A stretch of 64,000 nt of DNA from Brevibacillus daliensis (GTDB lineage Bacteria > Bacillota > Bacilli > Brevibacillales > Brevibacillaceae). Of the stretch, positions 61,401 through 64,000 are shown one piece after another. Below the pieces are notes generated by a model, which was not told the origin of the DNA, did not search any database, and saw only the letters and a program-made list of their open reading frames with translations. The stretch's first letter is position 1, and each line of letters starts with the position of its first letter. The stretch is from NCBI RefSeq assembly GCF_021245735.1, contig NZ_JAJISB010000029.1, forward strand, positions 1 through 64,000. Reading direction: 5' to 3'. The position numbers and the translations under genes are program-made.

Positions 61401-64000
61401 CGGTGATGCGCTATCATGTGAGCATATTAATCAAGTAAGAAAGGCTCATCAGGCGTTGAAGCTGATTAATGGGTATGGCCCAACGGAGAATACAACCTTC
61501 TCGACCTATTATGTCATTGAGGAAGAGTTCAACAGATCGATTCCGATTGGAAAAGCGATTAGCAATTCAAACGTGTATATCGTCGATCGTCACAACCACC
61601 TACAGCCTATTGGAGTGGCTGGTGAGCTATGCGTTGCCGGAGATGGTCTGGCTCGCGGGTATCTAAACAATGCGGAATTAACAGAAGAGAAGTTTGTGCC
61701 AAACCCGTTTGAAGCGGGTGCACGGATGTATAAGACAGGAGACTTAGCTCGCTGGTTACCTGATGGGAATATCGAATATTTGGGCCGGATCGATGAACAG
61801 GTTAAAATTCGAGGCTTCCGCATAGAACCAAACGAAATTGCCCAGCAATTGATGTTGCACGAGCAGATCCAAGATGCAGTTGTAGTGGCCCGAACAGAAG
61901 TGGACGGACAGGCATATTTGTGCGCGTATGTCGTCAGTGAAGTGGAACTGTCGGCATCAGCGTTGCGTGAGCATGTATCTGCATCGTTGCCTAGCTACAT
62001 GATACCGTCGTACTTCATACAGATGGAGCGGTTGCCGTTAACCCCCAACGGCAAAGTAGACCGTAAGGCGTTACCGGAACCGGACGGTGAGGTACATACT
62101 GGAGTAGAATATGTGGCGCCACGAAATGATATGGAGAAATCAATTGCACAGGTCTGGGGAAAAATACTAGGTGTAAAAAACGTGGGAATCAATGACGAGT
62201 TTTTTGCCTTAGGCGGAGATTCCATAAAAGCCATTCAAGCTATCGCTCAAATGAACAATAAAGGGTATACGTTTGAGATTAAGGATTTGATGAATAACCC
62301 CAGAATTAAAGACTTGATCATTCATATCAAGCATATGAAAAAAGCTATAGATCAGAGTGAAGTAACAGGTGAAATCGAGCTGACGCCTATCCAAAAATGG
62401 TTTTTAGATCAAGAATATATGATGAAGGATCATTTCAATCAAGATCTTATGTTGTTCAGTAAAAATGGCTTTAGAGAAGACTGGATCCAACGAGCTTTTG
62501 ATCGAATTGTACAGCATCATGATGTTCTAAGAGCAATCTATGTTGACCAAAATTTTATAAATAGAGAAGTAACCAATAAGTTATATGATTTGCATATTTT
62601 TGACCTTAGGGGAAAACATATTGCAAATGAATATATAACAGACTTATGCACCGAACTCCAAGCAAGTATGAAATTAGCGAAAGGCCCGTTAGTAAAAGTA
62701 GGGCTATTTAAAACAGACAAAGGCGACTATTTGTTTGTATCCATCCATCATATGGTTGTAGATGCTGTGTCATGGAGAATTATTATGGAAGATTTTGACG
62801 CGATCTATAATGGACAAGAACAGAGATTACCTTTAAAAACAACCTCCTTTCAAGAATGGGCTTCCAAGCAAAAACAATATGCTAGCGGATTTACATTAAA
62901 AAATGAACGTAAATACTGGAATAGTCTTGGCCAATGGGAAATTAAAGAGCTTAACAAGGACAATGAACCCCCATGTATACATGGCGCTAAGATCATCAAA
63001 AAGACAATCGTACTGGATAAGGCGTATACCGAAAAGCTATTAACCAAAGTAAATAAGGCGTATTCAACGGAAATCAATGATATCCTTCTATCGGCCTTGA
63101 CCTTCACGATAGCTAACTTTAACCAAACCGAACGAATACTAATTAATCTGGAATCGCACGGAAGAGAACAAATCGTAGATGATGTAGACATTACAAGGAC
63201 AGTTGGGTGGTTCACCAGTCAGTATCCTGTGGTTCTGCACACCAAAGATCGTGTATCGGACTTAATTAAAAATACAAAGGATACACTAAGACGAATCCCT
63301 CGTAAAGGTATAGGCTATGGAATCCTGAGATATTTATCACCTTTTGAATTGAAGGCTATACGTAAACCAGACATAAGCTTTAATTATTTGGGACAGTTCG
63401 ATGAGAATATTTCAGGTGAAAACTTTACGTTATCTGATATTTCACCGGGAGATTCGGTGAGTAAAGATAGCGGTAGATTGTATCCTCTGAATATTTCAGC
63501 AATGGTACTCCATAAACAATTTAGTCTGACCTTGAGCTACATCAGGGAAGAATTTACCGATGAAACCGTTGAAGGATTGTTACAGCGCTATATTGAGAGC
63601 CTTAAACTGATCATTGATCATTGCATATCCCAGGAACATGTAGAAATAACCGCTTCGGATCTTACAGATGAGAACATATCATGGGAAGAATTAGCTCCAA
63701 ACTTCAAGCAAATCGACAATCTGAAACGAATATACCCGCTAACCCCGATGCAGGAAGGGCTGCTTTTCCATTCGATGGCGGATAAAGGTAAATACTACCA
63801 TGTAAATATGGAGCTTAGGGTGATCGGAGCACTGAACGAGGAGTTATTTAACAAGAGCTTTATGGAGCTCGTTGCCCGCCATGACGTCTTTCGAACGAAT
63901 TTTGACAGCAATAGTTTTAAAGAAAACATGCAGATCGTTTACAAATCCAGAGAGGCTGAGCTCACGTACCTCGATATCAGAGACTTACAGGTCGATAAGG
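58477..64000 (+). CDS. NRPS: E(C-lobe)-C-A(Val)-PCP-E-C..., runs off the right edge
   Basis: An open frame from ATG 58477 to the window end. ATG 58477 lies inside the previous gene (overlap ATGGAGTTGA) and follows AAAGAGGT with an 8-base spacing, so independent initiation is plausible. Residues 1-225 are the C-terminal lobe of the E domain begun in the previous gene (NILDILLSALALTI, TVGCFSSPFPV, EICFNYLGKT). C domain from about 249, with HHILMDG. A domain about 708-1200 (YTSGSTGKPKGV, GYGPTENTTF, YKTGDLARWLPDG, NGKVDRKALP); the specificity positions read D-A-F-W-I-G-G-T-F, the known valine code. PCP Ser1249 (GGDSI). E domain about 1300-1740 with HHMVVDAVSWR, active-looking. A further C domain starts near 1749. 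Expected to add D-Val. Confidence 0.93.
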   Translation, partial: MELNKQVLELGEQVTEASLETINKAYRTNILDILLSALALTIRDWTKEENSLITLISHSREELLKSMDISRTVGCFSSPFPVVLKAYDDLGDTIKHTKDMLRRIPNQGRFYGIIKYLSSENWNHVEPEICFNYLGKTNKDTGENVFKITSHGYRDHATKHPAGTHSLDIEAIIIDEKLTISITYEQDDFYVETIEKFLATYQDYWIRLIHHCTTKKETELTVTDITLEHITMEELTVYKDELANIKNIYPLAPMQEGMLYHALTDELDTYIKLSCFQIEGQIDLEMLDKAFNTVIERHDILRTIFDYSSFKQNMQVVYKNRKAAVEYIDITDQSDNNDAYLDHLISQYRTRRFDLSKDMLLRIVLVRMKENTYSMIFHLHHILMDGWCNSLILIELFKIYNELKHDIKASLNEVVPYLTYIDWLKNKDIDEAKAYWKDYLHECKEVTKIPFEKENKTNEVINKEMVFVLDEEKTSCITRIAQESKVTVNTVIQSIWTILINKYNDTDDIVYGYVVSGRNAEIEGVEVIPGLFINTIPLRVKFTENLLYQDLLKRISSITLQNTKHDYVSLAEIQNLSEVKNDLISSLLVFENYPIDEKQLNEEILKNNDLKILNSVFVLPHQLIEGTNYNLTLVVNQDDKTSINFIYNENAYSEEGISSIIGGFDAIVDQIIENRHISIEDVDILDDGDKHQILYEFNHTQSHYPKDKSIVQLFEEQVEKVPHHTALIYQDEHVTYQELNERANRLAHHLRQKGVGKNVLAAIMGERSVEMVIGILGILKAGGAYLPIDPKYPAERIKTLLADSNTGLLLSQSTYMEALQHNIDSQINVVLMDKITEELSSESSENPLWMNSSSDLAYVMYTSGSTGKPKGVMVEHKSVVRLVKNTNYVEFSEGDRILQTGAMVFDASTFELWGALLNGIGLVLVEEHTLLHAERLGQEIKRNQITTMWLTAPLFNQLVQQNVMIFTGLKTLIVGGDALSCEHINQVRKAHQALKLINGYGPTENTTFSTYYVIEEEFNRSIPIGKAISNSNVYIVDRHNHLQPIGVAGELCVAGDGLARGYLNNAELTEEKFVPNPFEAGARMYKTGDLARWLPDGNIEYLGRIDEQVKIRGFRIEPNEIAQQLMLHEQIQDAVVVARTEVDGQAYLCAYVVSEVELSASALREHVSASLPSYMIPSYFIQMERLPLTPNGKVDRKALPEPDGEVHTGVEYVAPRNDMEKSIAQVWGKILGVKNVGINDEFFALGGDSIKAIQAIAQMNNKGYTFEIKDLMNNPRIKDLIIHIKHMKKAIDQSEVTGEIELTPIQKWFLDQEYMMKDHFNQDLMLFSKNGFREDWIQRAFDRIVQHHDVLRAIYVDQNFINREVTNKLYDLHIFDLRGKHIANEYITDLCTELQASMKLAKGPLVKVGLFKTDKGDYLFVSIHHMVVDAVSWRIIMEDFDAIYNGQEQRLPLKTTSFQEWASKQKQYASGFTLKNERKYWNSLGQWEIKELNKDNEPPCIHGAKIIKKTIVLDKAYTEKLLTKVNKAYSTEINDILLSALTFTIANFNQTERILINLESHGREQIVDDVDITRTVGWFTSQYPVVLHTKDRVSDLIKNTKDTLRRIPRKGIGYGILRYLSPFELKAIRKPDISFNYLGQFDENISGENFTLSDISPGDSVSKDSGRLYPLNISAMVLHKQFSLTLSYIREEFTDETVEGLLQRYIESLKLIIDHCISQEHVEITASDLTDENISWEELAPNFKQIDNLKRIYPLTPMQEGLLFHSMADKGKYYHVNMELRVIGALNEELFNKSFMELVARHDVFRTNFDSNSFKENMQIVYKSREAELTYLDIRDLQVDK

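Noticed and set aside
34900-64000. Trans-AT polyketide system
   Set aside because: Both KS-containing proteins have their own AT domains; the discrete AT at 47692 is better explained as an extender-unit carrier.
1-64000. Prophage or integrative element spanning the window
   Set aside because: No phage structural, integrase or conjugation genes are present; only small transposase fragments were found.

Overview
The window looks like an AT-rich Bacillota chromosome of the order Bacillales, most like Brevibacillus or Paenibacillus. The basis is strong AGGAGG-type ribosome binding sites, frequent TTG and GTG starts, Gram-positive protein families (GshAB fusion, thioredoxin-type ArsC, MATE pumps, lipobox substrate-binding protein), a LoaP antiterminator and a Bacillus-style PKS/NRPS cluster. 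No rRNA or complete tRNA gene is visible. The genus is an inference.

Region 1 (1-11.6 kb) is a patchwork of small accessory genes and wreckage: a 135-bp tandem-repeat protein entering from the left, a YkgJ-type cysteine cluster protein, a methyltransferase with a frameshift and a stop, a TetR repressor with two perfect operators in front of a frameshifted efflux pump, a TetR/DUF4180/formylglycine-enzyme-like operon, and an SDR plus acyl-CoA ligase pair. Three tRNA-Ala-like remnants sit at the joints between these blocks.

Region 2 (11.9-30.4 kb) is mostly intact housekeeping and stress genes: a five-gene oligopeptide ABC importer operon, an SRPBCC plus DUF4166 pair, an arsR-acr3-arsC arsenic operon, a MATE pump, the bifunctional glutathione synthase GshAB, a D,D-carboxypeptidase, and a TetR/DJ-1 divergent pair with a clear operator.

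Region 3 (30.4-34.2 kb) is a gene graveyard: a truncated MerR regulator with a textbook 19-bp-spacer promoter, broken aguA and aguB, IS3 and IS4-type transposase fragments and a fossil NRPS condensation domain.

Region 4 (34.3 kb to the right edge) is a hybrid PKS-NRPS cluster that continues beyond the window. It begins with a structured leader (hairpin, then intrinsic terminator) and loaP, a specialised NusG-family processive antiterminator; at least one further strong terminator lies inside the cluster, just before the first megasynthase. The cluster has what looks like a full set for an aminomalonyl-type extender unit: an acyl-CoA dehydrogenase, a stand-alone ACP of the ClbE/ZmaH type, a 3-hydroxyacyl-CoA dehydrogenase and a discrete acyltransferase. 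Instead of the usual adenylation protein for loading serine it has a seryl-tRNA-synthetase-like amino acid:carrier protein ligase. The assembly line reads ACP-KS-AT-DH-KR-ACP, then KS-AT-ACP-aminotransferase-C-(A missing)-PCP-E split between two genes, then C-A(Val code)-PCP-E-C... The first E domain has lost its catalytic His. Two transport systems (an ABC/FtsX pair and an MFS exporter) and a type II thioesterase accompany it. The combination of LoaP control, the aaRS-like ligase and the A-less, split-E module is the most unusual content of the window.
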